64,000 nt of DNA from Hylemonella gracilis ATCC 19624 (GTDB taxonomy: Bacteria > Pseudomonadota > Gammaproteobacteria > Burkholderiales > Burkholderiaceae_C), in the NCBI RefSeq assembly GCF_000211835.1, contig NZ_AEGR01000042.1, positions 121,422-185,421 on the forward strand, written 5' to 3'. The notes beneath the pieces are model-generated. The model was not told the DNA's origin. It saw only the letters and a program-made list of their open reading frames with translations, and did no database searches. How positions within the stretch are numbered: the first letter of the stretch is position 1; each line of letters begins with the position of its first letter. Of this stretch, positions 43,497 to 54,603 are shown in pieces. Made by a program: the position numbers and the translations under genes.

Positions 43497-44882
43497 TCAG
43501 ACACTGGCCAAGCGATCACCGCCCGCGGCCTGGGCTTGCCGTACGCCTTCGGCGGCCCGCGCCAACAACTGGTGTACCGGCTCGCCCGAGCGGTACTGGG
43601 CCACGCCCACGCTGGCGCTCAGGCGCTTGTTGGCTTCTGGCCCTGTGGACCCTGCGGACCCTGCCGCCGACTGCCCACACCCCGTCCCGATGGCGGCGAC
43701 CCCGAGCCGCAGGCGTTCAGCCACGCGCATGGCTTCGCTCAAGTCCGTCTCGGGGAGGACGATGACGAACTGCCCCCCGTCCTCGCGCGCCAGCCAATCA
43801 ACTTCATTGCGCAACACCAAGCGGCCAATGCGTGCGACCTCCCGCAGCAAATCGTCGGTCAGGGTCGGACCGAGCTCCTGCCTGCGCTCGCGAAAGCGGT
43901 CGATGCTCACTTGCAGCAACGACAAGGGCCGGCCATAACGCTGCACACGCTCCACTTCCAGGGGCAGCCTTTCGTCCAGGGTGCGACGGTTCCAGCAGCC
44001 CGTGACCGCGTCGGTGCGGGACAGTCGGTACACCTCATCGACCAGGCGCTGCAATTCATCGGTGCGCTGCGCCACTTTTTCATCCAGGCCATCGATGTGC
44101 TCACGCAAGCCCGCTTGCAGCTTGACGAAGCCGTCGGCCAGCAGGTCGATTTCGTCCCTGCCGCGCTGCGGGGCGGCCCGCTGGCGTGGCGGTGGCGTCA
44201 TCAGATGGTCCGGCGTCAACTCAGCGGCAAAGCGCGCCATCTCCTCCAGAGGCTGCTGCAGGCGGCGGCGCAGCAGCCAGGTGACGAGCAGGCACACCAG
44301 AGTGGTGTACACCCCATAGCCCAGCAATACCTGCACGGCGCTCGCACGCACCTCGCCCAGCACGTAGCGAGGATTGCCGACGATCTCCAGTTGTCCGAGC
44401 GGCAGACTGGTGCTCCCCTGACCCGGCAGCGGCAAGATGTCCATGCGCCGCACCACCGTCGCGGCTTCACGGGCAGCCGGGTCGCCCGCCATGAACACCG
44501 GACCGGTGGCCGTGCGCAGGCGCACATGACCCACCTCGGGCAAGGTGGAGATGGCCTGCACTTGCCGTTGGACGGACTCCAACTCGATGTCCCACAAGGC
44601 GGTGGCCAACTGCGGCACGCTGGTGCGCACGATGCCGTCCACCTGCGTGGCAAACCGCTCCTCATGCTGACGTAGCAGATACCAAGTCTGCCCAGCCAAG
44701 ACCAATGCCATGCACAAGACCGCGAGCAGCACGATGCGGCGAATCAGCGAGCCAGCCAAGGGACGGAAGTCGCGAGGCACCTCCCAGGCCCAATGCCGTT
44801 GGGCCACGCTCGGCTCGGCGGCGTCGGGGGAGGCGGAGCCCGCCTGCCGGGAGGCGTGTTGATCAAGGAAGTGCGCGGTCAT
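43497..44882 (-). CDS. Membrane protein with degenerate GGDEF domain
   Basis: This 461-residue protein has two membrane helices, at about 45-68 and 182-204. They enclose a periplasmic domain (70-180), followed by a linker or HAMP-like region and a GGDEF domain. The RTDAVTGCWNRRTLDERL segment and the Asp in VSIDRF match GGDEF enzymes, but the signature at residues 368-372 reads DGGQF where GGDEF is expected. The active-site Asp-Glu pair is therefore lost and diguanylate cyclase activity is unlikely. It may act as a receptor or binding protein instead. Its start overlaps the end of the substrate-binding gene by 20 bases, so the two are one transcript. Confidence 0.88.
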   Translation of the reverse strand: MTAHFLDQHASRQAGSASPDAAEPSVAQRHWAWEVPRDFRPLAGSLIRRIVLLAVLCMALVLAGQTWYLLRQHEERFATQVDGIVRTSVPQLATALWDIELESVQRQVQAISTLPEVGHVRLRTATGPVFMAGDPAAREAATVVRRMDILPLPGQGSTSLPLGQLEIVGNPRYVLGEVRASAVQVLLGYGVYTTLVCLLVTWLLRRRLQQPLEEMARFAAELTPDHLMTPPPRQRAAPQRGRDEIDLLADGFVKLQAGLREHIDGLDEKVAQRTDELQRLVDEVYRLSRTDAVTGCWNRRTLDERLPLEVERVQRYGRPLSLLQVSIDRFRERRQELGPTLTDDLLREVARIGRLVLRNEVDWLAREDGGQFVIVLPETDLSEAMRVAERLRLGVAAIGTGCGQSAAGSAGSTGPEANKRLSASVGVAQYRSGEPVHQLLARAAEGVRQAQAAGGDRLASV

Positions 44883-46050
44883 CGGCGGACCTTTCGTTGG
44901 ACTGGGGCGTGTCCTTCAACAAGCGCTCCATGCTGAAGTCATAGCTGCGCAGGCTGGGATTGTGAGTTTTGCTGAAACGTCTGAAGTCCACATCGTCACA
45001 GCCAGGGCCGAGACGCGCCCGCAAAGCCTGGGCCAGTTTGCCGTCGAACAAGGCAAACATGCGCCGCTCCTGCATCAGGCCTTCGTCGGCGAAATCGTGG
45101 CCGTTGTAGTGGTCGTGAATCATCACCAGGCTCCAGGCGCCGGTGATGAAGTGACCACCCGCCAGGGCCGCGAGGCGTCCGCTTTCCTTCGCGCGCAGCG
45201 CCTCGGCGGAAGTGTTGATGCCGCTGAAGAGCACCGAGCGCCCCGGCACGCCGCCGCGCTGCTCCAAGGCGCTGATCGCGCCCAGGGCCATCAAGTCATT
45301 GCCAGCCCAGAGCAGTCGAGCCTGCGGATGCCGCTGGAAGAGCACCGTGGCCTGTTCGCTGGCCTTCTCGCGCGACCAGGCGCCGTACACCTCCTGGTCA
45401 ATGACCACGTCACCCGCCTCGCGCACGGCTTGGCGCATTCCGTCGTTGCGTGCGATGGACGATGGCGTGCTGCGGTCCCCCGCGATCACCAGCATGTGCA
45501 GCTTGCCGTCCTGCGCTTGCAGGCCGGCGGCTCGGGCCTGGGTGATCAAGGCGCGCGCCGTCAGATAACCGGCGTCCTGGGCCCGCGGCTCGAGCGAGCC
45601 GATCCACAGCTTGTGCTTGCGGCGGGGCATGCCCGTGCGCGTCATTTCCTCCGCCGTGGGCTTGCTGTACGCCATGAAGACGCGGATGCCGCTGCCCTCG
45701 AAGATGTTCAGCAATTCCGGGCCGGTGCCGTAGTCGTTGGTGATCACGACATAGTCCGGCCGCTGAGCCGGTGGCAGCGCCGCGATACCGCGCGCGATTT
45801 GGAAGACCCGCAGGTGTTCCCGCTCGGCGTAGTGGACTTCCAGCGTTTGCCCCAAGTCCTGCGCGGCGGACTGCATGCACCGCGCCACGCCCGCCCAGTA
45901 GAACTCCTCCGCCTTGCCGGGATTGACGAAGGCCACGCGCTGTCCGAATGCGTCAGCGCACGCCAAGGCCAAGCCGAACCAGGCGCAGGCACGCAGCGCG
46001 GGCGCGGCGGCGCGCAAAGCTCCCCGTGACAAGCGTGTGCCTGGACTCAT
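44863..46050 (-). CDS. Periplasmic substrate-binding protein (sugar/LuxP-like, ABC type)
   Basis: The 395-residue protein has an N-terminal export signal (to about residue 38) and a type I periplasmic binding fold: RVAFVNPGKAEEFYWAGVARCMQSAAQDLG, PDYVVITNDYGTG, DRSTPSSIARNDGMRQAV and LLWAGNDLMALGAISALEQ. This fold is shared by sugar ABC receptors and LuxP. No ABC permease or ATPase genes are nearby. Its only partner is the degenerate GGDEF membrane protein whose start it overlaps, so it may pass a ligand signal to that protein rather than feed a transporter (inference). The ATG at 46050 is used. Confidence 0.85.
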   Translation of the reverse strand: MSPGTRLSRGALRAAAPALRACAWFGLALACADAFGQRVAFVNPGKAEEFYWAGVARCMQSAAQDLGQTLEVHYAEREHLRVFQIARGIAALPPAQRPDYVVITNDYGTGPELLNIFEGSGIRVFMAYSKPTAEEMTRTGMPRRKHKLWIGSLEPRAQDAGYLTARALITQARAAGLQAQDGKLHMLVIAGDRSTPSSIARNDGMRQAVREAGDVVIDQEVYGAWSREKASEQATVLFQRHPQARLLWAGNDLMALGAISALEQRGGVPGRSVLFSGINTSAEALRAKESGRLAALAGGHFITGAWSLVMIHDHYNGHDFADEGLMQERRMFALFDGKLAQALRARLGPGCDDVDFRRFSKTHNPSLRSYDFSMERLLKDTPQSNERSADDRALP

Positions 46051-46253
46051 ACCCCAACGACCTCGGTGTCTGGACCCCCGCCCTGTTCTCCATCTCCGGA
46101 CGCTGATGGCGTCTCTCTTGCGCCGACTAGTCTAACGGCGAGCCCGGCCGGCTCTCGGGGCCCATCGCCCATCAAGGCGATCAGCTCTGCCGATGAGATC
46201 CGCCTAAGAGCGCTGCCCCTGCGCGCCGGCCAGGCGCGCGATGCATCACGCGC
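46051..46253. other. Intergenic region between alaS and the binding-protein gene
   Basis: These 203 bases contain no gene I can support. They hold the 3' side of alaS and the minus-strand promoter region of the binding-protein/GGDEF operon. No clear terminator hairpin with a T run is visible. Confidence 0.5.
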
Positions 46254-48920
<2,667 letters not shown>

Positions 48921-49024
48921 GAACGATGGCCAGGCTGCGCGCGAGCGCAAAAGCTTGATTTATTTGAGAAAACCGGAAGGCAAGATCACCGCAGATTATA
49001 GATTTGAGCCGCCTGAGGACCCGC

Positions 49025-49804
49025 TCAAGCCAACCAACCGTCCCATACCAGCTTGCAGCCCGTCAGCGCCATGCCCCAGTAGACCAGGCGGTAAAACAGT
49101 TTCTGGTCGATGCGCTTGGCGATGTTCACACCGATCCACACGCCCAGCGGCGCCAAAGGCAGCAAGGCCAGGGAGGTGGCCAAGTTGCGCATGTCCAGCA
49201 GGCCGAGCCAGGCGTACGGCGCCCATTTGCTCAGGTTCACCACGAAGAACAGGTAGGCCATCGTGCCCGTGAAGACCAAGGGCGCGAGACGCAAGGGGAT
49301 CGCGTAAGCGTTGATCGGCGGACCGCCCGCGTGCGACACGAAGCTCGTGAAGCCGCCCGTGGCCGTCAGCACCGCACCCAACCAGCGCGGCGGGGGTGCG
49401 CTGTCGGGTCGGGGCGGGAACAGCAGACGCTGAGCCAGGAACAAGAGCGTGAACAAGCCCACCAGGCCCGCGACCAAACGCGCGTCCAGCAGACGGAACA
49501 GCAGTGTGCCCGCGGCCACGCCCACCAGCGCACAGGGCAGCATGAACCGCAGCAGACGCCAATCGACGTGCTGGCGAAAGGCCCACAGGCCGAGCAGGTC
49601 CATCACCAGCAGGATGGGCATGAAGATGGCCGCGGCCTGTGGCACGGGCACGGCCAACGCCATCAAGGGCACGGCCAGGGAGCCAAAACCCGCGCCGAAG
49701 CCGCTCTTGCTGACACCCATCAGCAGCACGGCGGGAATGGCGACGGCGTAGAAGGCCGGATGGGTGATCAGAGGGAAGGTCGAGAGAAAGGAAGACAAAG
49801 TCAT
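49025..49804 (-). CDS. TauE/SafE-family sulfite exporter-like permease
   Basis: This membrane protein of about 259 residues has eight or so hydrophobic segments and the TauE/SafE repeat pattern (GVSKSGFGAGFGSLAVPLMALAVP in the N-terminal repeat and GGFTSFVSHAGGPPINAY in the second). Members move organosulfur anions or sulfite/other carboxylates; the substrate is unknown. I use ATG 49804 (MTLSSFLSTFPL); a GTG at 49885 would overlap the dehydrogenase start. It is divergent from the succinate-semialdehyde dehydrogenase, 62 bases apart. Confidence 0.87.
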   Translation of the reverse strand: MTLSSFLSTFPLITHPAFYAVAIPAVLLMGVSKSGFGAGFGSLAVPLMALAVPVPQAAAIFMPILLVMDLLGLWAFRQHVDWRLLRFMLPCALVGVAAGTLLFRLLDARLVAGLVGLFTLLFLAQRLLFPPRPDSAPPPRWLGAVLTATGGFTSFVSHAGGPPINAYAIPLRLAPLVFTGTMAYLFFVVNLSKWAPYAWLGLLDMRNLATSLALLPLAPLGVWIGVNIAKRIDQKLFYRLVYWGMALTGCKLVWDGWLA

Positions 49805-49866
49805 GCAGGGGGACGCAAAGAAGGAAGTGAGAGAATGCCACGCACTCGTTAGCCGGAGATCATCCC

Positions 49867-51351
49867 ATGGACATGAAAGCCTCACCTCTCTCCCTGCTCA
49901 AGGACCCGTCCCTGCTCAAGACCGACGCGCTCATCCATGGCCAATGGGTCAAGGGCGCCGCGGCCACGCGCTTCGACGTGCACGACCCGGCGACAGGACA
50001 GAAACTGGCCGACGTGGCCAACCTGGGCCCCAAGGATGCCGAGGCCGCCATCGCCGCTGCCGACAAGGCCTGGCCGGCCTGGCGCGCCAAGACCGGCAAG
50101 GAGCGCAGCATCATCCTACGCAAGTGGTTCGATCTGCTGATGGCCAACCAGGACGACCTGGGCCGCCTGATGACCGCCGAGCAAGGCAAGCCCTACGCGG
50201 AGGCCAAGGGCGAAGTCGCCTACGGGGCGAGCTTCGTTGAATGGTTCGCCGAGGAGGCCAAGCGCGTCAACGGCGAGACGCTGCCGCAGTTCGACAACAA
50301 CCGGCGCCTCCTGGTGCTGCGCCAGCCCATCGGCGTGTGCGCGGCCATCACACCCTGGAACTTCCCCCTGGCGATGATCACGCGCAAGGTCGCGCCGGCC
50401 CTGGCTGCGGGCTGCCCGGTGGTCATCAAGCCGGCCGAGCTGACGCCATTGACCGCCCTGGCCGCCGCCGAGTTGGCGGTGCGCGCGGGCATTCCGGCGG
50501 GCGTGCTCAACGTGGTCACGGCCGACGGCGCCAACTCCATCGCCGTGGGCAAGGTGTTCTGCGCCAGCGAAACCGTGCGCCACATCAGCTTCACCGGCTC
50601 GACCGAGGTGGGACGCATCCTGATGCAGCAAAGCGCGCCCTCGGTCAAGAAACTCAGCCTGGAGCTGGGCGGCAACGCGCCCTTCATCGTCTTCGACGAT
50701 GCCGACATCGACAGCGCCGTGGAAGGTGCCATCGCCAGCAAGTACCGCAACGCGGGTCAGACCTGCGTCTGCGCCAACCGCATCTACGTGCAAGACGGTG
50801 TCTACGACGAATTCGTGCAGAAATTCGCGGCCAAGGTGAAGACCTTCAAGGTCGGCAACGGCTTCGAGGACGGCGTGGTTCAGGGCCCGCTGATCGAAGA
50901 CGCAGCGGTCGAGAAGGTGCGCCGCCATGTCGCGGACGCCGTCGCCAAGGGCGGCAAGCTGCTGGCCGGCGGCAAGAAGCTGGACGGCCAGTTCTTCGAG
51001 CCCACCGTCGTGGCCGAGGCGACGGCTGACATGCTCTGCGCCACCGAGGAGACCTTCGGCCCCTTCGCGCCCGTGTTCCGTTTCAAGACCGAGCAGGAGG
51101 CGATCACCGCGGCCAACGCGACCATCTTTGGGCTGGCCAGCTACTTCTACAGCCGCGACATCGGCCGCATCTTCCGCGTCAGCGAGGCGCTGGAGTACGG
51201 CATGGTGGGCATCAACGCCGGCATCATCGCCACCGAGCACGTGCCTTTCGGCGGCGTCAAGCAGTCCGGCCTGGGCCGCGAGGGCTCCAGCCACGGCATC
51301 GACGAGTACGTGGAGATGAAATACCTCTGCCTGGGCGACATCCTGAAGTAA
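49867..51351 (+). CDS. gabD: NAD(P)-dependent succinate-semialdehyde dehydrogenase
   Basis: This 494-residue aldehyde dehydrogenase superfamily enzyme oxidises succinate semialdehyde to succinate. Landmarks include TPWNFPLAMITRKVAPALAAGC, FTGSTEVGR, the catalytic Glu in ELGGNAPFIVFDDADI, and the catalytic Cys in NAGQTCVCANRIYVQ, which matches GabD-type enzymes. The ATG at 49867 precedes another in-frame ATG at 49873. No GABA transaminase gene lies nearby, so it may serve a general catabolic route. Confidence 0.93.
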   Translation: MDMKASPLSLLKDPSLLKTDALIHGQWVKGAAATRFDVHDPATGQKLADVANLGPKDAEAAIAAADKAWPAWRAKTGKERSIILRKWFDLLMANQDDLGRLMTAEQGKPYAEAKGEVAYGASFVEWFAEEAKRVNGETLPQFDNNRRLLVLRQPIGVCAAITPWNFPLAMITRKVAPALAAGCPVVIKPAELTPLTALAAAELAVRAGIPAGVLNVVTADGANSIAVGKVFCASETVRHISFTGSTEVGRILMQQSAPSVKKLSLELGGNAPFIVFDDADIDSAVEGAIASKYRNAGQTCVCANRIYVQDGVYDEFVQKFAAKVKTFKVGNGFEDGVVQGPLIEDAAVEKVRRHVADAVAKGGKLLAGGKKLDGQFFEPTVVAEATADMLCATEETFGPFAPVFRFKTEQEAITAANATIFGLASYFYSRDIGRIFRVSEALEYGMVGINAGIIATEHVPFGGVKQSGLGREGSSHGIDEYVEMKYLCLGDILK

Positions 51352-51404
51352 GAGGCCTCTGAGGCCACCGCGCGCACGTTAGAATGCGCGCCTGCTTCGG
51401 CAAC

Positions 51405-51478
51405 GCGGGTGTAGTTCAATGGTAGAACGGCAGCTTCCCAAGCTTCATACGAGGGTTCGATTCCCTTCACCCGCTCCA
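51405..51478 (+). tRNA. tRNA-Gly (CCC)
   Basis: The 74-nt gene forms a complete cloverleaf with encoded CCA at 51476-51478. The acceptor stem is GCGGGTG with CACCCGC, the anticodon loop TTCCCAA gives CCC, and the T-arm is GAGGG TTCGATT CCCTT. The anticodon stem GCAGC/GCTTC has a C-U mismatch at its second pair (28-42), which is unusual. A TAGAAT -10 box lies at 51380-51385. It reads GGG codons. Confidence 0.95.
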
Positions 51479-51486
51479 GAATGAAC

Positions 51487-51519
51487 AACGGCCCAGGGCA
51501 TCGCCCCTGGGCCGTTTTT
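51487..51519 (+). terminator. Rho-independent terminator after tRNA-Gly
   Basis: A perfect 12-bp stem (51487-51498 with 51505-51516) closes a 6-base loop and is followed by TTTTT. Confidence 0.9.
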
Positions 51520-51687
51520 GTTGGTGGGCTCACCATGGTGGGCTGCTGACATTACCTGCCGCGCTGATTCGGCGGAAATCAGAGGCCTCGCGCCTGCGGT
51601 CATTCTAGGTAGCAGGCCCGTTGGGCCATGGCGCCCCTGTCCGAGTGACTGTGACCGCGCCCGGGACCCCGCGCCGATGGACGGGGA

Positions 51688-52140
51688 TCAGAAAGCACCC
51701 GGGCGCGCGGAGCGGCCCGAGCTGGGGGGGTGCTTGAACAGCGCGGTGAGCGCGACCAGGCAGTCGCGCGCAGCCACCTCGCCTTGACGGACGGCGATCA
51801 CGTTCATCAGACCGGGACGCAGGTACCAGAGGGTGTCCAGGTCGGGCGCGGAACGCAACTGACGCTGCAGCAGGTCCACCTGCTCGTCCACCCGGGTGCC
51901 ATGCGCCTCAGGCTGCGCGCCGGGCAAGCCGGCAGGCGCGGCGATGGCCTTGTCCCACGTATCGCCTGCGGGGCCGGCCGTCATCGCGGGCCTGGTCAGG
52001 CTCGCCTGCATGGCACCGGACATGGCCATCCGAACCCGCTCTAAAGCCACTGTGTTGCCCTTGCTGTCGGTCTGGGCAGCGGCACCTGCGGCTTGCAATT
52101 TCCGTCCCTGTTTCTGGGAGCGTGAGGACCGCGACAGCAT
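51688..52140 (-). CDS. Hypothetical protein, orphan
   Basis: The reading frame encodes about 150 residues from ATG 52140 (an in-frame ATG at 52167 and a longer frame to 52269 exist). The N-terminal third is basic and low-complexity (SRSSRSQKQGRKL). The C-terminal part looks folded, with DTLWYLRPGLMNVIAVRQGE and ARDCLVALTALFKHP. I do not recognise a family, and no ribosome-binding site is obvious at any start. It sits alone between the tRNA-Gly terminator and the sco operon. It could be a real small cytoplasmic protein or a chance frame. Confidence 0.5.
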   Translation of the reverse strand: MLSRSSRSQKQGRKLQAAGAAAQTDSKGNTVALERVRMAMSGAMQASLTRPAMTAGPAGDTWDKAIAAPAGLPGAQPEAHGTRVDEQVDLLQRQLRSAPDLDTLWYLRPGLMNVIAVRQGEVAARDCLVALTALFKHPPSSGRSARPGAF

Positions 52141-52319
52141 GAGGAATCTCTTCGGGCTGGGCAACATGGCAAGAGGAACAAGAAAAGCACACAAACCGCA
52201 AGTACGTTGAGGCAGTAGCCCGAAGAACGGGCATTGCGGCAGCGGACCTGCATGGCCAGGCGGTCGCAAATTTCGCGTCCGCTTGTCTATACACCCTATT
52301 AACGGTCATGCAGATCAAA

Positions 52320-52352
52320 AATAAAGGCCCTGGTGCGGGTGCACCAGGGCCT
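52320..52352 (-). terminator. Rho-independent terminator after scoB
   Basis: A perfect 12-bp stem (AGGCCCTGGTGC at 52325-52336 with its complement at 52341-52352) closes a 4-base loop. On the minus strand it is followed by a T-rich TTATTTTT tract. Confidence 0.85.
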
Positions 52353-52416
52353 ATTTCTTGCCACCACGCAGCCAGCGTGTCCGGCTGAGGCGCGCGAACG
52401 CGAAACCGGTGGCAAG

Positions 52417-53055
52417 TCAGATCAGAGGGACCCCTGTCTTGCCTTGGATGAATTCGCGTGTCACGCCCGGGGCCAGCTCGACCAGCTTCAAGCCCTGAGG
52501 CGTCACGTCCATGACCCCGAGGTCGGTGATGATGCGGTCGATCACGCCCTTGCCGGTCAGGGGCAAGGTGCACTCGGGCAGGATCTTGAACTCCTCGCTG
52601 CCATCCTTTTTCTTGGCCACGTGCTCCATCAGCACGATGCAGCGCGGCACGCCGGCGACCAAGTCCATGGCGCCGCCCATGCCCTTGACCATCTTGCCCG
52701 GGATCATCCAATTCGCCAGATCGCCCTGGGCGCTGACCTGCATGGCCCCCAGGATGCTGAGGTTGATCTTGCCGCCGCGGATCATGGCGAAGCTCTCGTG
52801 GCTGCCAAAAATGCTGGTGCCCTTGATGGTGGTGACGGTCTGCTTGCCGGCATTGATCAGGTCCGGGTCCACCTCGTCCTCCGTGGGGAAGGGGCCGATG
52901 CCCAGCATGCCGTTCTCACTCTGCAGCCACACCTCCATGCCCTCGGGCACGAAATTGGCCACCAGGGTCGGCATGCCGATGCCGAGGTTCACGTAAAAGC
53001 CGTCCTGCAGCTCCTGGGCCGCGCGCGCGGCCATCTGGTCTTGGGTCCAGGGCAT
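52417..53055 (-). CDS. scoB: 3-oxoacid CoA-transferase subunit B
   Basis: The 212-residue beta subunit transfers CoA from succinyl-CoA to acetoacetate or 3-oxoadipate. The active-site Glu47 is in [12 protein letters not shown], the family motif, with the N-terminal [17 protein letters not shown]. The ATG at 53055 has GGAG upstream (GGCAAGGAGATCAAG), so the longer frame to 53190 is rejected. scoA precedes it by 61 bases. PcaIJ-type 3-oxoadipate transferase is the main alternative. Confidence 0.93.
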   Translation of the reverse strand: MPWTQDQMAARAAQELQDGFYVNLGIGMPTLVANFVPEGMEVWLQSENGMLGIGPFPTEDEVDPDLINAGKQTVTTIKGTSIFGSHESFAMIRGGKINLSILGAMQVSAQGDLANWMIPGKMVKGMGGAMDLVAGVPRCIVLMEHVAKKKDGSEEFKILPECTLPLTGKGVIDRIITDLGVMDVTPQGLKLVELAPGVTREFIQGKTGVPLI

Positions 53056-53116
53056 CTTGATCTCCTTGCCTGTCGTCGTCTGGGGTTTGTCTCGTGGCGC
53101 TCGCCTGGCCCGCGGG

Positions 53117-53818
53117 TCAGGCGGCGGCCCGAACCGTGCGTTTCTCGATGCGCTTCTCGGGTGCGGCGTTGAGCACGATGCGGTGCACATAGATGCCCGG
53201 CAAGTGCACGTCGTCCGGATGCAGGTCGCCAGTCTCGACGATCTTTTCCACTTCGACGATGCAGACCTTGCCCGCCATGGCCGCGGCCGGGTTGAAGTTG
53301 CGCGCGGTCAGGTTGAAGCGCAAATTGCCCGACTTGTCCGCCACGTCCGCCTTCACCAAGGCGACGTCCGGCAGCAGGGCGCGCTCCATCACATAGGTTT
53401 CTCCATCGAATTCACGCAGTTCCTTGCCCTCGGCCACCACCGTGCCAACACCGGTCTTGGTGAAGAAGGCGGGGATGCCGGCGCCGCCCGCGCGCAGTTT
53501 TTCGGCCAGCGTGCCCTGGGGCGTGAACTCCAACTCCAGCTCGCCAGCCAGGTACTGGCGCTCGAATTCCTTGTTCTCGCCCACGTAGCTGGAAATCATC
53601 TTCTTGATCTGCCGTGTCTGCAGCAGCTTGCCCAGGCCGAAATCGTCCACCCCCGCGTTGTTGGAAATGGCGGTCAGGTTCTTGATGCCCGCATCGCGCA
53701 CCGCGTCAATCAGCGCCTCGGGAATGCCACACAGGCCGAAGCCGCCAACGGCGATGAGCTGGCCGTCGCGCAGCACGCCCTCGATGGCCGCCTTCGCGCT
53801 CGGGTAAATCTTGTTCAC
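53117..53818 (-). CDS. scoA: 3-oxoacid CoA-transferase subunit A
   Basis: This 233-residue alpha subunit has the Rossmann-like [18 protein letters not shown] glycine-rich segment and [15 protein letters not shown], typical of ScoA/PcaI. The start is a GTG at 53818, preceded by AAGGAG at 6-7 bases; the ATG or other upstream candidates of the longer frame lack this site. It forms a two-gene operon with scoB for ketone body or 3-oxoacid use. A PAS-LuxR regulator reads away from it. Confidence 0.92.
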   Translation of the reverse strand: MNKIYPSAKAAIEGVLRDGQLIAVGGFGLCGIPEALIDAVRDAGIKNLTAISNNAGVDDFGLGKLLQTRQIKKMISSYVGENKEFERQYLAGELELEFTPQGTLAEKLRAGGAGIPAFFTKTGVGTVVAEGKELREFDGETYVMERALLPDVALVKADVADKSGNLRFNLTARNFNPAAAMAGKVCIVEVEKIVETGDLHPDDVHLPGIYVHRIVLNAAPEKRIEKRTVRAAA

Positions 53819-53939
53819 GATGTTCTCCTTGCTGTTTCTGAATCTGCCGGGCATCTGCCGAATGCCGGACTGCAGCCCGAGACTGTAATCGCGCCGCCTA
53901 CTTAAGCCGATACGTAGTACTGCCTAAAATCCAGCCCGC

Positions 53940-54590
53940 ATGGACAAGCAGACACAACCCAAGCGACGGCGCGCTTCAGTCCCGGTTCGCGATTCAGGAA
54001 GCCCTTCGTTGGACCCAAGCACGAACGTCATGGACGCCGCCATCGACTACCGCCTGGCCTTCGACTACGCCCCCATCGGCATGGTGCTGTCGCGCCAGCG
54101 TGTCATCCAGGACTGCAATCGACGCGTCTGCGAGATCTTCGGCACGGAGCGGGAACGGCTGATCGGCCAATCCTTCGCCCTGCTCTACCCCAGCACCGAC
54201 GAGTTCGAGCGCATCGGCGCGCGCATCAACGCCCGCATGGACGCCCACAGCACCTACGCGGACGACCGGATCATGCGGCGCGTGGACGGGCGGCACCAAG
54301 GTGAGTTGTTCTGGTGCCACGTCACCGGCCGCGCGCTCGACCCGACCCAGCCGCTGGGCCCGGGCATCTGGACTTTCGAGGATCTGAGCGCGCACCGCCC
54401 GGTCAGGGCCGGGCTGACGGCACGCGAACGCGAGGTCGCGGCACGGCTGCTGGAGGGCCTGACGTCCAAGGAAATCGGCAAGGCCCTCGCCATCAGCCAC
54501 CGCACGGTGGAGATCTACCGCGCGCGCCTGATGCGCAAGTACCAGGCCGGCACCACCGCGGACCTGGTTCTCAAGCTCACCCTGGGCTGA
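53940..54590 (+). CDS. PAS domain LuxR-family transcriptional regulator
   Basis: This 216-residue protein has a PAS sensor domain (about residues 35-150: AFDYAPIGMVLSRQRVIQDCNRRVCEIFG) and a C-terminal LuxR helix-turn-helix (LTAREREVAARLLEGLTSKEIGKALAISHRTVEIYRARL). The start ATG 53940 is divergent from scoA by about 120 bases. Between them, 53911-53916 is the palindrome TACGTA and a TAAAAT box lies at 53924-53929. It is likely the regulator of scoAB, a common arrangement; the PAS ligand is unknown. Confidence 0.9.
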   Translation: MDKQTQPKRRRASVPVRDSGSPSLDPSTNVMDAAIDYRLAFDYAPIGMVLSRQRVIQDCNRRVCEIFGTERERLIGQSFALLYPSTDEFERIGARINARMDAHSTYADDRIMRRVDGRHQGELFWCHVTGRALDPTQPLGPGIWTFEDLSAHRPVRAGLTAREREVAARLLEGLTSKEIGKALAISHRTVEIYRARLMRKYQAGTTADLVLKLTLG

Positions 54591-54603
54591 ACTGGACGCA
54601 GAC

